Shown in pieces: positions 14,495 through 21,194 of a stretch of 21,194 nt of DNA. Under the pieces are notes generated by a model, which worked only from the letters and a program-made list of their open reading frames with translations, searched no databases and was not told the DNA's origin. Within the stretch, counting starts at the first letter, position 1. Each line of letters begins with the position of its first letter. Where the stretch lies: assembly GCA_025964455.1 (NCBI GenBank), contig JAOPYU010000174.1, forward strand, positions 1 to 21,194. The letters run 5' to 3'. The stretch comes from Thermoleophilia bacterium. GTDB lineage: Bacteria; Actinomycetota; Thermoleophilia; Gaiellales; SKUG01. The position numbers and the translations under genes are program-made.

Positions 14495-16633
14495 GTGTTT
14501 CAGGTACGTGTTCGCATGCTGTCGTCCGTGGCAGTGCTGCTCATCACCGCTGGCGTGATCGCCTCCACGCTCGTCGCGCCGGGTGTCGCCCCGGCCGCTG
14601 ACGCGCTGCTGGAGACGCGGACGCTCTACCTCACCGAGCGCTTCGCGCCGACCGTGGCCCCGCGCCCCGGTCTCGCCGACACCTTCCCCGAGCAGCTCAT
14701 GGCGATGCGCGGCGAGCGCGAGGGCTTCCAGCTCGCGATCAACAACACCTCCGGCGCCGACCTGTCGCTCGACGCGAAGGTCACCCCCGACGGTGCGCTC
14801 GGCGCCCAGCAGGCCAGTGGCCAGATCGACTGGGAGCTGCTGCGCGTCGGATTCGTGAATGTCCCGACCGCCTCCACGCGCGTCGATGCAGGCGCCGTAC
14901 CCGGTGCCTACGCAGCCGGCGTCTACGAGGACGCGCTGCCGCCCTTCCGGCCGAACGCCACCGGTGGCAAGCTTTCGATCCCCGCCGGCACGTGGGGCGG
15001 CATCGTGCTCATCGCCAAGGTCCGCACCGACGCCGTGCCCGGCACCTACACCGGCACGCTCGAGGCGTCCGACGGCAACACGACGTACGCACGCCAGGGC
15101 TTCTCGATCGAGGTCCGCAACGGTGAGCTGCGCCAGCCCGGCGCCAAGAACTCCTTCAAGACCGTGATGCACGTCGAAGGTGACGCCTACTGGCTCCAGG
15201 ATTCGGCGATGCGCAACGGCCTCTCCGCCAAGTACCCCTCACAGCCGGACCGCATGCTGCAGCTGCAGGGCCTCTACTCGTTCCTGGACACGCGCAACAT
15301 CTCCATCAACGAGCTCTCGTTCGCCAACCCGGCGGCCAGCGGCGCCTACACCTGTGCCTCGTACACGTCGCACAGCAGCATCGCGCCGTTCCCGTTCCTG
15401 GAGCAGGCGAAGCAGCGCTACTTCGGCCAGGCGCGCGAGATCCAGCCCGGCGCCCAGCAGTTCCCCGCGCGCATGCTCCCGGCCGAGACCGAGGGGTGCA
15501 ATCCCGAGGACGTCAACGGGCACTACAACGCCAAGATCGACAAGTACCGGACCCAGAGCGTCAAGCAGGACGACATCCTGCACCCGGGCGCCGCGTCCTT
15601 CTTCAAGAACATCGCCAGCGCCTGGAGCGCCAACGGCTTCTACAACGCGGCGACGTACGTCAAGAACCCGTTCGACGAGCCCAGCGACGTCACCGCCAAC
15701 ATGCGGTACCAGTACACGACGCAGGTGCCCAAGGCGAACACGCTGCTGCACGCCGCGGTCGGTGGCAAGGCGAAGGTCGTGCTCGCCGACTGGCCGCGTG
15801 ACAACGCGAACCGCAAGGTCTGCCGCATCGCCGCCGGGCACAAGAGCTGCACAACGCTCTCGGGCGACGGCTTCTCCAACAAGAACATGTGGGACGGCAG
15901 GGGCACCGACGACACCGACGTGTGGCTCGCGCCGTTCAGCCGGCTGTTCGGACGCCCGTCCAACCCGACGCTCGCGAAGCTGTACAAGGTGAACCGCGAG
16001 CGCATGTACGCGGATCGCCTCGCCGGCATCAAGAAGCTGCGCGGCGGACGTGAGGTGTGGGCGTACAACTTCTACACCGCCAACGCCAGCCAGCCGCAGC
16101 TGACGATCGACGCTCCCGCGACCGATGCCCGCATGAACTTCTGGATCCTCGCCCGCGAGGGGCACACCGGGCTGTTCATCTCCAACTCGATCCTGGGCTG
16201 GGGCGCGACGGACAAGACCAACACCAACGGCACCAAGCGCAAGGGCAACCCCTGGCAGGGAGCGACCTACTTCCAGCACCCGGTGTACGGCGCTGCTGCG
16301 GGCTGGGGCAACTTCATGTACCCGGGCTACTACGCGCCGCTGGGCATGGCGTCGGAGAGCGACCGCAACACGGCCGCCGCGAAGCCCGTGACCACCCTCC
16401 GGATGGAGGGCCTGCGTGACGGCAACGAGGACGGCAACCTCATGCTCCAGTACCGCGAGCGATTCGGCCCCGGCGGCGTCAACGCTGCGACCAAGCCGGT
16501 CTTCACCGGCAAGTACGGTCAGCTGCCCAAGCAGCTCGGCCAGGTCATGTTCCCCAAGTACGCGAACACCGCGGATCTCGCACAGCGCATGGAGCGCCAG
16601 CGCCGCGCCATGATCGTCGCGCTCACGAGCTGA
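14495..16633 (+). CDS. Secreted GH123/DUF4091-type glycoside hydrolase-like protein
   Basis: This 712-residue exported protein resembles the GH123 catalytic domain group, formerly DUF4091. Known members cleave N-acetylgalactosamine linkages through an adjacent Asp-Glu pair. I chose GTG 14495, which has AGAGGA 7 bases upstream and yields a signal peptide (Arg-containing start, hydrophobic core, APAADA near residue 35). ATG 14516 also works. The N-terminal part (ETRTLYLTERFAP, then EREGFQLAIN) fits the beta-sandwich domain. The candidate catalytic pair is D394-E395 in NPFDEPSD. The end (AGWGNFMYPG, LRMEGLRDGNEDGNLM around residue 640) matches the typical C-terminal motif of the family. No carbohydrate-binding module is evident. 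The upstream DNA (14362-14494) is richer in A/T than its surroundings. Substrate and true activity are unknown. Confidence 0.8.
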   Translation: MFQVRVRMLSSVAVLLITAGVIASTLVAPGVAPAADALLETRTLYLTERFAPTVAPRPGLADTFPEQLMAMRGEREGFQLAINNTSGADLSLDAKVTPDGALGAQQASGQIDWELLRVGFVNVPTASTRVDAGAVPGAYAAGVYEDALPPFRPNATGGKLSIPAGTWGGIVLIAKVRTDAVPGTYTGTLEASDGNTTYARQGFSIEVRNGELRQPGAKNSFKTVMHVEGDAYWLQDSAMRNGLSAKYPSQPDRMLQLQGLYSFLDTRNISINELSFANPAASGAYTCASYTSHSSIAPFPFLEQAKQRYFGQAREIQPGAQQFPARMLPAETEGCNPEDVNGHYNAKIDKYRTQSVKQDDILHPGAASFFKNIASAWSANGFYNAATYVKNPFDEPSDVTANMRYQYTTQVPKANTLLHAAVGGKAKVVLADWPRDNANRKVCRIAAGHKSCTTLSGDGFSNKNMWDGRGTDDTDVWLAPFSRLFGRPSNPTLAKLYKVNRERMYADRLAGIKKLRGGREVWAYNFYTANASQPQLTIDAPATDARMNFWILAREGHTGLFISNSILGWGATDKTNTNGTKRKGNPWQGATYFQHPVYGAAAGWGNFMYPGYYAPLGMASESDRNTAAAKPVTTLRMEGLRDGNEDGNLMLQYRERFGPGGVNAATKPVFTGKYGQLPKQLGQVMFPKYANTADLAQRMERQRRAMIVALTS

Positions 16634-16659
16634 GCCCGGCGCACCGGAACGTCAGGGGG

Positions 16660-16691
16660 AGGGGCGTCGCGGCCACGGCTGCGGCGCCCCT
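16660..16691 (+). terminator. Terminator after the GH123-like gene
   Basis: The arms at 16660-16672 and 16679-16691 (AGGGGCGTCGCGG against CTGCGGCGCCCCT) pair over 13 positions with two G-U pairs in the plus-strand RNA and a 6-base loop. TTCGTCTTC follows. It lies between the convergent genes at 14495-16633 and 16698-17384. Confidence 0.7.
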
Positions 16692-16697
16692 TCGTCT

Positions 16698-17384
16698 TCA
16701 GGACTCGTGGCGGCGCACCTGGAGCGTGCCGGTGATGGCGCCGGCCAGCTCGTCGAACTGCCAGTCGAGCTCGGAGTCGTAGCGGACGTCGAGCTTGGTG
16801 ATGCGACCGCCGACGCTCACCACGGCGGTGTGGAACACCTCGCTCGGTCCATGCGGATCGCTCGGTGTCAGTCGCACCTCGCGGCGTGTCAGGTACACGA
16901 CGTGCCCGTCGGTCGTCGGGTACTGGTAGATCGCGTTGCCCTCGGCGAGCTGGGCCGCGTAGGAGGCGAGCGAGATGTCGGAGTCGTCGAGCTGTGTCAG
17001 TCGGGCGTGCGCCTCCACGCCACCGCGGGCATTTCGCGAGACGCCGTCCTCGGCGTCGATGAGCCACAGCTCGGGGACCCGGTAGGTGACGTCGCGGTCG
17101 TCCCCGGCCGGCAGGGCCACGAGCTGCCACGGGTCGGTGGCGTTGCCTCCGTAGGGAGCCGGCTGCGTCCACGGCCTGACGGTGTCGAGCAGCGCGGGTG
17201 CGGGTGGTGCGGTCGGCTGGTCGGGTTCCACGGGCAGCCGCGCGGGCGGGCCCTCGAGCCGCTGGCGCAGCCGCTCCTCGTCGTGGCACCCGGCCATCAG
17301 CAGCGGCGCCGCCACGAGCAGCGCGAGGGCGAGTGCCCGTCGCGCGCCCGAAGCGGCGCCGCGTGATGTCCCTGCCTGCACCAC
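16698..17384 (-). CDS. Lipoprotein of unknown function downstream of fumC
   Basis: I do not recognise this 228-residue lipoprotein. Its open frame runs far into fumC, but coding character in this frame begins only after the fumC stop. Two adjacent GTG codons (17384 and 17381) are the likely starts; neither has a clear ribosome site. The signal peptide has an Arg-rich start, an Ala/Leu core and lipobox LLMAGC (Cys33). A Pro-rich stretch (about 45-65) leads to a domain of ~150 residues with many beta-strand-like segments (TYRVPELWLID, NAIYQYPTTDGHVVYLTRREVRLTP, HTAVVSVGGRITKLDVRYDSELDW). Only 8 bases separate it from the fumC stop, so it is probably co-transcribed with fumC. Confidence 0.75.
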   Translation of the reverse strand: MVQAGTSRGAASGARRALALALLVAAPLLMAGCHDEERLRQRLEGPPARLPVEPDQPTAPPAPALLDTVRPWTQPAPYGGNATDPWQLVALPAGDDRDVTYRVPELWLIDAEDGVSRNARGGVEAHARLTQLDDSDISLASYAAQLAEGNAIYQYPTTDGHVVYLTRREVRLTPSDPHGPSEVFHTAVVSVGGRITKLDVRYDSELDWQFDELAGAITGTLQVRRHES

Positions 17385-17392
17385 GGTGCGTG

Positions 17393-18712
17393 TCAGTGCT
17401 GGTTGGTCGTCATGGCGCGCATGTCCAGTGCCTCGTCGAGCACCTTCTCTTCCACGCCGAGCTCGCGGGCGACCTCGCGGAGCGTGCGACCGGAGGCGTG
17501 CGCCTCGGTGACGATCTGCGAGGCCTTGTCGTAGCCGATGAACGGGTTGAGCGCCGTCGCGACCGAGAGGCTGCCCTCGGCGTACTGCTCGAGGCGCTCG
17601 GTGTTGGCGGTGATCCCGTCGAAGCAGTTGGCAGCGAACAGCCGCGCGGCGTTGGCGAAGAACTCCAGGCTCTGGAGCAGGTTGCGGGCGATGAGCGGGA
17701 TCGCGACGTTCAGCTCGAAGGCACCCTGGATGCCGCCGTGCGTGATCGCAGTGTCGATGCCGATCACCTGTGCGGAGACCTGCTGGAGCATCTCCACCAT
17801 CACCGGGTTGACCTTGCCCGGCATGATCGAGGAGCCCTTCTGCAGGCTGGGCAGCTCGATCTCGGCGAGGCCGGCGCGTGGACCCGAGCCCATGAGGCGG
17901 ATGTCGTTGGAGAGCTTGATGAAGCTCACCGCGAGCACCTTGAGCGCACCGGAGAGCTCCACGAGCGCGTCGCGCGAGGCCTGGGCCTCGAACGCGTCGA
18001 GCGGGGCGGAGATCGTGAGGCCCGAACGTGACGCGAGCCGCTCCCGCACCTTCGCCGAGAACTCCGGGTGGGTGTTCATGCCGGTGCCGACCGCGGTCCC
18101 GCCGAGCGGGATCTGGCCGACGTGCTCGAGCGTCGCGGCGACGCGCTCGCGGCCGAGGCGCACCTGCGCCGCGTAGCCATTGAACTCCTGGCCGAGCGTC
18201 ACCGGGACCGCATCCATCATGTGGGTGCGGCCGCTCTTGACGTGGTCCTTGAACTCGACGGCCTTCGCGGAGAGCGACGCCTCGAGCTGCGTGAGGGCGG
18301 GGAGCAGCTCGTTGGTCGCGGTGTCGAGCGCGGCGAGGTGCACGGCGCTCGGGAAGGTGTCGTTGGACGACTGGCCCATGTTCACGTGGTCGTTGGCGTG
18401 GACGCCCTCGCCTGCGATGCTCGTGAGCACCTCGTTGACGTTCATGTTGGTCGAGGTGCCGGAACCCGTCTGGAACACGTCGATCGGGAACTGCTCGTCG
18501 TGCTTGCCCTCGGCCACCTCGTCGGCGGCGGTGGCGATGCGCTCGGCGACCTGCGCATCGAGCAGGCCGAGCTCCGCGTTGACGCGCGCGGCGTCGCCCT
18601 TGATGCGGGCGAGCCAGTGGATGACGCGCGCCGGGACGGGCTCGCCACTCACCGGGAAGTTCTTGACGGCCTTGTCGGTCTCGCCGCCCCACAGCTGCTG
18701 CATGGTGGTCAT
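17393..18712 (-). CDS. fumC: Class II fumarate hydratase with short N-terminus
   Basis: FumC interconverts fumarate and malate in the TCA cycle without an iron-sulfur cluster. The ATG at 18712 has a strong AAGGAG 4 bases upstream (18717-18722 on the plus strand). The 439 residues include the superfamily signature GSSIMPGKVNP (Ser294-Ser295), FQTGSGTSTNMNVNEV, GQSSNDTFPSA, SGRTHMMDAVPVTLGQEF and TAVGTGMNTHPEF. Most FumC proteins have about 460 residues and start with a block like RxExDxxGxxxVPxDxLWG. Here the protein starts directly at MTTMQQLWGGET, so ~18 residues of that block are absent. The DNA upstream has no such block in any frame that I read. The leader forms a long hairpin. The downstream lipoprotein gene is 8 bases away. 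Confidence 0.95.
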   Translation of the reverse strand: MTTMQQLWGGETDKAVKNFPVSGEPVPARVIHWLARIKGDAARVNAELGLLDAQVAERIATAADEVAEGKHDEQFPIDVFQTGSGTSTNMNVNEVLTSIAGEGVHANDHVNMGQSSNDTFPSAVHLAALDTATNELLPALTQLEASLSAKAVEFKDHVKSGRTHMMDAVPVTLGQEFNGYAAQVRLGRERVAATLEHVGQIPLGGTAVGTGMNTHPEFSAKVRERLASRSGLTISAPLDAFEAQASRDALVELSGALKVLAVSFIKLSNDIRLMGSGPRAGLAEIELPSLQKGSSIMPGKVNPVMVEMLQQVSAQVIGIDTAITHGGIQGAFELNVAIPLIARNLLQSLEFFANAARLFAANCFDGITANTERLEQYAEGSLSVATALNPFIGYDKASQIVTEAHASGRTLREVARELGVEEKVLDEALDMRAMTTNQH

Positions 18713-18724
18713 GTCACTCCTTGA

Positions 18725-18774
18725 GTGGTGATCGCGGTTCGTCTCCCCAGGGGGAGTCGAACGGCAATCACCAC
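18725..18774 (-). promoter_or_regulatory. 24-bp near-perfect hairpin in the fumC leader
   Basis: Positions 18725-18748 and 18751-18774 are complementary at 21 of 24 positions, with a 2-base centre. On the minus strand the stem ends 2 bases before the fumC ribosome site, so it would form right next to the start of translation. The tip contains GTTCGACTCCCC, which recalls a tRNA T-loop, but no tRNA fits. It may regulate fumC at RNA level, protect the 5' end, bind a protein, or be a repeat element. It also lies in the divergent spacer to the ABC gene. Confidence 0.65.
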
Positions 18775-18816
18775 GTCATTGGTTTTCTGTCGCGCGTACG
18801 CGCGGGAACGCCGTCG

Positions 18817-18822
18817 ATCCTA
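18817..18822 (-). promoter_or_regulatory. Candidate -10 box TAGGAT for fumC
   Basis: Read on the minus strand, TAGGAT lies about 105 bases before the fumC ATG. It matches the TAnnnT actinobacterial -10 and would give a ~95-base leader that contains the long hairpin. No clear -35 was found. Confidence 0.35.
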
Positions 18823-18877
18823 CTCCCGCCCGGCAGCCGCCGCGTCGGGATCGGTGCGCTTGGGTAGGCACCGCCAG

Positions 18878-19813
18878 ATGTCTGAACCCGTCATCCAGCT
18901 GGAGGGGCTCACGAAGCGATTCGGGAGCCGCACCGCCGTCGACGCCGTGAGCCTCAGCGTGCCGCGCGGGACGGTCTACGGTCTCGTGGGTCCCAATGGC
19001 GCCGGCAAGACGACGCTCATGCGGACCATGCTCGGCTTCACCCCGGCGAGCGGCGGGAGCGCGACCGTGCTCGGTGAGCAGATGCCGCGCGCCCGGGACA
19101 CGATCTATCCGCGCCTCGGCGTGATCATCGAGGAGCCGCGCTTCTATCCCTTCCTGACGGGCCGCGAGAACCTGGATCAAGTGATCGCAGCTCGCCGCGG
19201 CGGGGTGGCGCCGGCTGCGGTGGATGCCGCGATCGAACGCGTGGAGCTGACCGATCGCATCGACGATCGCGTGAAGGCCTACTCGCTCGGCATGCGCCAG
19301 CGCCTGGGCATCGCCCGAGCGTTGCTGCACGACCCCGAGCTCCTGATCCTGGACGAGCCGTCCAACGGGCTCGACCCGGCGGGCATCCGCGACATGCGCA
19401 ACCTGCTGCGCTCGTTCGCGGCGGAGGGTCGCACGGTGTTCGTCTCGAGCCACCTGCTCGGCGAGATGGAGCAGATGTGCGACCACGTCGCCGTGCTCAA
19501 GGAGGGACGCCTCGTCGCGGACGGCCAGGTCGACCTACTCTCGGGCGGGGCGGGCGGCACTGCCCTGCGGCGCATCCGGTTCGGGGTCACCGACCTGGCG
19601 CGAGCGCGCGGCGTGCTCGACGGCTCCGAGCTCGTGCAGGCGGTGCACGAGTCGGACGTGGCGGGCTGCCTCGACGTGGAGCTGGTCGCGGAGGCACCCG
19701 CGGACGCGTCCGCGACGATCAACGAGCTGCTCGTCGGCGCCGGCATCCGCGTCGGCCGGATCGAGCGCGCGAGCCAGACGCTCGAGCAGCGGTTCCTGGA
19801 GATCACGCAATGA
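18878..19813 (+). CDS. ABC-2 type transporter ATP-binding protein
   Basis: This 311-residue ATPase powers the permease encoded next to it. The ATG at 18878 (MSEPVIQLEGLTKRFG) starts at the usual place; the longer open frame reads back into the fumC leader. Walker A is GPNGAGKTT (38-46), the signature is YSLGMRQR (135-142, replacing LSGGQ as in many drug/antibiotic-type exporters), Walker B with the catalytic Glu is LLILDEP (155-161), and a switch His follows in VFVSSHLLGEMEQ. A C-terminal domain of ~90 residues is typical of the antibiotic/bacitracin resistance type. No clear ribosome site is seen; TAGGCA lies 7 bases before the ATG, so it could be leaderless. The stop overlaps the permease start. 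The substrate is not predictable. Confidence 0.93.
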   Translation: MSEPVIQLEGLTKRFGSRTAVDAVSLSVPRGTVYGLVGPNGAGKTTLMRTMLGFTPASGGSATVLGEQMPRARDTIYPRLGVIIEEPRFYPFLTGRENLDQVIAARRGGVAPAAVDAAIERVELTDRIDDRVKAYSLGMRQRLGIARALLHDPELLILDEPSNGLDPAGIRDMRNLLRSFAAEGRTVFVSSHLLGEMEQMCDHVAVLKEGRLVADGQVDLLSGGAGGTALRRIRFGVTDLARARGVLDGSELVQAVHESDVAGCLDVELVAEAPADASATINELLVGAGIRVGRIERASQTLEQRFLEITQ

Positions 19814-20583
19814 GCGCCGACATCGTCATCTACCGTCGCATGCGCGGGGTGTTCTGGGGCCTGCTCGTGATCGGCCTCATCGGCGCCCCGCTGCTGCTGG
19901 CGCTCGCGTTCTCGGTGCCGTCGCGTCTGGAGCTGTACTCGGCGGACGCCATCGAACAGGTCGGCAGCGCCGAGACGGTCTTCTCTGGGGCCTACGGCGT
20001 GATCTTCGCGATCGCCTCGCTCGCGGCGCTCGTGCTCGGTGCCACCGCGGGATCCGTCGACCTGCAGCGCGGCGTGGTCCGCGACCTCGTGCTCGCGGGA
20101 CGGCCGCGCTGGCGCATCGTGCTGGGCCGGCTGGCGGGTGCATTCGCGTTGCTCGTCGCGGCGGTGACGCTGTCGCTCGCCCTCGTGCTGCTCGTGGCGG
20201 TGACGCTCTCGCCGGACCGCACGATCGACGACTGGGAACGCATCTGGCGCTCGATCGCGGAGATCGGGGTGACGGTCGCCTTCACGTTGCCGCTCGCTGC
20301 GGGTTTCGCGCTGCTGATCGGCTCGAGGGGCCCGGCCATCGTCGTGTTCTTCCTGACCTGGCTGCTCGTGGACAACGTGCTCTTCGCCATCCCCAAGCTC
20401 GGGGAGTGGTGGGAGCAGGTCTCGCTCTCGATCGCAGCGGGCCAGGTGCTCAGCTGGGTGAGGAACGGCGAGGCCGACCAGATGATCGATCGCGGGGTCG
20501 GCGCCGCAGCGCTGGTCGTGGTCGGGTGGATGGTGATCCCGCTCGTGGCGGGCATCGTCCGACTCTCGCGCCGCGACCTGTAG
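19810..20583 (+). CDS. ABC-2 type transporter permease
   Basis: This 257-residue integral membrane protein is the channel partner of the preceding ATPase. The ATG at 19810 overlaps the ATPase stop (ATGA). About six hydrophobic segments are visible, near residues 14-34, 58-78, 100-130, 150-167, 173-190 and 228-250. The N-terminal cytoplasmic stretch (IVIYRRMRG) and a loop with DLVLAGRPRWRIVLGRL between the second and third segments are typical of ABC-2 permeases, where the loop contacts the ATPase. A larger extracytoplasmic loop (SRLELYSADAIEQVG) follows the first segment. The substrate is unknown; drug, lipid or peptide export would all fit. Confidence 0.9.
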   Translation: MSADIVIYRRMRGVFWGLLVIGLIGAPLLLALAFSVPSRLELYSADAIEQVGSAETVFSGAYGVIFAIASLAALVLGATAGSVDLQRGVVRDLVLAGRPRWRIVLGRLAGAFALLVAAVTLSLALVLLVAVTLSPDRTIDDWERIWRSIAEIGVTVAFTLPLAAGFALLIGSRGPAIVVFFLTWLLVDNVLFAIPKLGEWWEQVSLSIAAGQVLSWVRNGEADQMIDRGVGAAALVVVGWMVIPLVAGIVRLSRRDL

Positions 20584-20622
20584 GCGGCCAGCGCGCGCGC
20601 CGCCTGGGGCCACTGGGCCGCC
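20583..20622 (+). terminator. Hairpin after the ABC operon
   Basis: GGCGGCCAG (20583-20591) pairs with CTGGGCCGCC (20613-20622) with a single bulged base. The enclosed GC-rich segment can pair further. It begins at the last base of the permease stop codon and is the likely end of the ABC transcript. Confidence 0.5.
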
Positions 20623-20665
20623 GAGTGCGACGCGCGCTGCCCCCGCGAGGGGAAACTCGGGTGCA

Positions 20666-21079
20666 ATGTCCGTGCATCCAACATCCTCGAAGCATCGCCT
20701 GGCCCGAGCGGCCGCGACGCCCGCACGCCTCGCCGTGGCCGCTGAGACCGGCGTTCGCACGCGTGAGCTGCAGGCTGCCCGCGCCGCGATCGCCAAGCTG
20801 CCGGCGGCCGATCGAGCGCTGCTCGCCAAGCTGGGCCTGCGTGTCCAGCTCGTGCCGACTTCCTCGCTGGAGCAGGGCATGCTCGGCGCCACGACCGTCG
20901 TCCAGGGCGCCGGCGGGCGATGGACGCCGACGACGATCCGTGTTGCGAGCCGCATCCACGGACGCGGCGCCGAGTCGCTCGCCGAGGTCGTCCAGCACGA
21001 GATCGGCCACGCCATCAGCGTGCTGCGCCACCAGGACCGCAGCGAGGACGCCGCCGGCCGCTACGCCCGCCGCTTCTAG
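20666..21079 (+). CDS. Small HExxH putative zinc metallopeptidase
   Basis: This 137-residue protein has the zincin motif VVQHEIGHAIS: His111 and His115 would bind zinc and Glu112 would be the catalytic base. A glutamate 12 residues further on (Glu127 in RSEDAAGRYARRF) fits the third-ligand pattern of anthrax-lethal-factor-like (ATLF) peptidases. The first ~90 residues show an Arg/Ala-rich helical start, then GLRVQLVPTSSLEQ and a strand region ending in TTIRVASRIHG. There is no signal peptide. The start ATG at 20666 lacks a close ribosome site; GAGGGG is about 15 bases upstream, so the start is tentative. The protein ends only 10 residues after Glu127, and insertion-sequence DNA follows directly. 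It may be a minimal enzyme or a shortened one. Confidence 0.72.
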   Translation: MSVHPTSSKHRLARAAATPARLAVAAETGVRTRELQAARAAIAKLPAADRALLAKLGLRVQLVPTSSLEQGMLGATTVVQGAGGRWTPTTIRVASRIHGRGAESLAEVVQHEIGHAISVLRHQDRSEDAAGRYARRF

Positions 21080-21085
21080 CCCCTC

Positions 21086-21194
21086 CGGGTTGATTAAGAA
21101 GTGATTTCAGAAAGAGCGGGTGCCGGTGAGGCGTCGCCAGCAGATGATGCTGCATCCGAGCGCGAGGAATGCTTCGTGCAGGTCTGATCGGCGT
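21086..21194. mobile_element. End of an IS5-like insertion sequence (runs off the window)
   Basis: Base composition changes abruptly to AT-rich at about 21088 (GGTTGATTAAGAAGTG), just after the preceding gene stop, and a transposase 3' end follows on the minus strand. The AT-rich stretch is probably the terminal inverted repeat. The exact end and the target duplication cannot be set because the other end is outside the window. Confidence 0.5.
21107..21194 (-). CDS. IS5-like transposase, C-terminal fragment
   Basis: On the minus strand, 28 codons from the window edge end in TGA at 21107-21109. They read RRSDLHEAFLALGCSIIC and then WRRLTGTRSF. Ending in a (D)LHxAFLxLxCxxICWRRL-like segment is typical of IS5-group DDE transposases (second reading frame) in actinobacteria. 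The catalytic DDE residues would be outside the window, so whether the gene is intact is unknown. Confidence 0.6.
   Translation of the reverse strand, partial: RRSDLHEAFLALGCSIICWRRLTGTRSF

Noticed and set aside
18740..18765. tRNA-like GTTCGACTCCCC in the fumC leader
   Set aside because: It belongs to the long hairpin; a cloverleaf cannot be drawn.

Overview
The window is bacterial chromosomal DNA with very high GC content, strong third-position G/C, lipobox lipoproteins and TAnnnT-type -10 boxes. This fits a high-GC Actinomycetota. A deep-branching lineage such as Thermoleophilia (Solirubrobacter/Patulibacter-like) is my guess from overall gene style and cannot be proved here. Most of the window is housekeeping central metabolism, with short accessory patches between the metabolic blocks.

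Layout. 1-911: 3' end of a 2-oxoacid dehydrogenase E2 gene, followed by two strong hairpins. 1102-2633 (minus): three tandem genes for small secreted proteins rich in tryptophan. They form one paralogous family that I cannot assign to any known one. 2829-5994: an AT-rich operator-like island, then the glyoxylate shunt pair aceB-aceA and a terminator. 6001-6858 (minus): an endonuclease I family protein. 7006-9131: lipB-lipA, overlapping by 4 bases; LipA carries a long N-terminal extension. 9135-9638 (minus): a lipoprotein with a pilin-head-like C-terminus. 9716-12165: nadB-nadC, overlapping by 4 bases. 12218-12628: a small lipoprotein. 12846-13238 (minus): an unknown 130-residue protein. 13354-14361: nadA, completing quinolinate and nicotinate mononucleotide synthesis. 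14495-16633: a large secreted protein of the GH123/DUF4091 type. 16698-18712 (minus): class II fumarase with a downstream lipoprotein; the fumarase mRNA leader can form a near-perfect 24-bp hairpin. 18878-20583: an ABC-2 type exporter (ATPase plus permease, overlapping by 4 bases). 20666-21079: a tiny HExxH putative metallopeptidase. 21107-21194 (minus): the 3' end of an IS5-like transposase running off the window.

How the genes fit together. LipB and LipA make the lipoyl cofactor that E2 enzymes need. AceA and AceB bypass the decarboxylating steps of the TCA cycle, and FumC makes malate from fumarate. NadB, NadA and NadC make NAD precursor from aspartate, and the NadB reaction may also link to fumarate. 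NadA and LipA are both iron-sulfur enzymes. The accessory layer is mostly cell-surface: three Trp-rich secreted proteins, three lipoproteins, a secreted glycosidase-like protein and an ABC-2 exporter. The strongest candidates for something undescribed are the Trp-rich four-cysteine family and the structured fumC leader; the double hairpin behind the E2 gene and the lipA extension come next.
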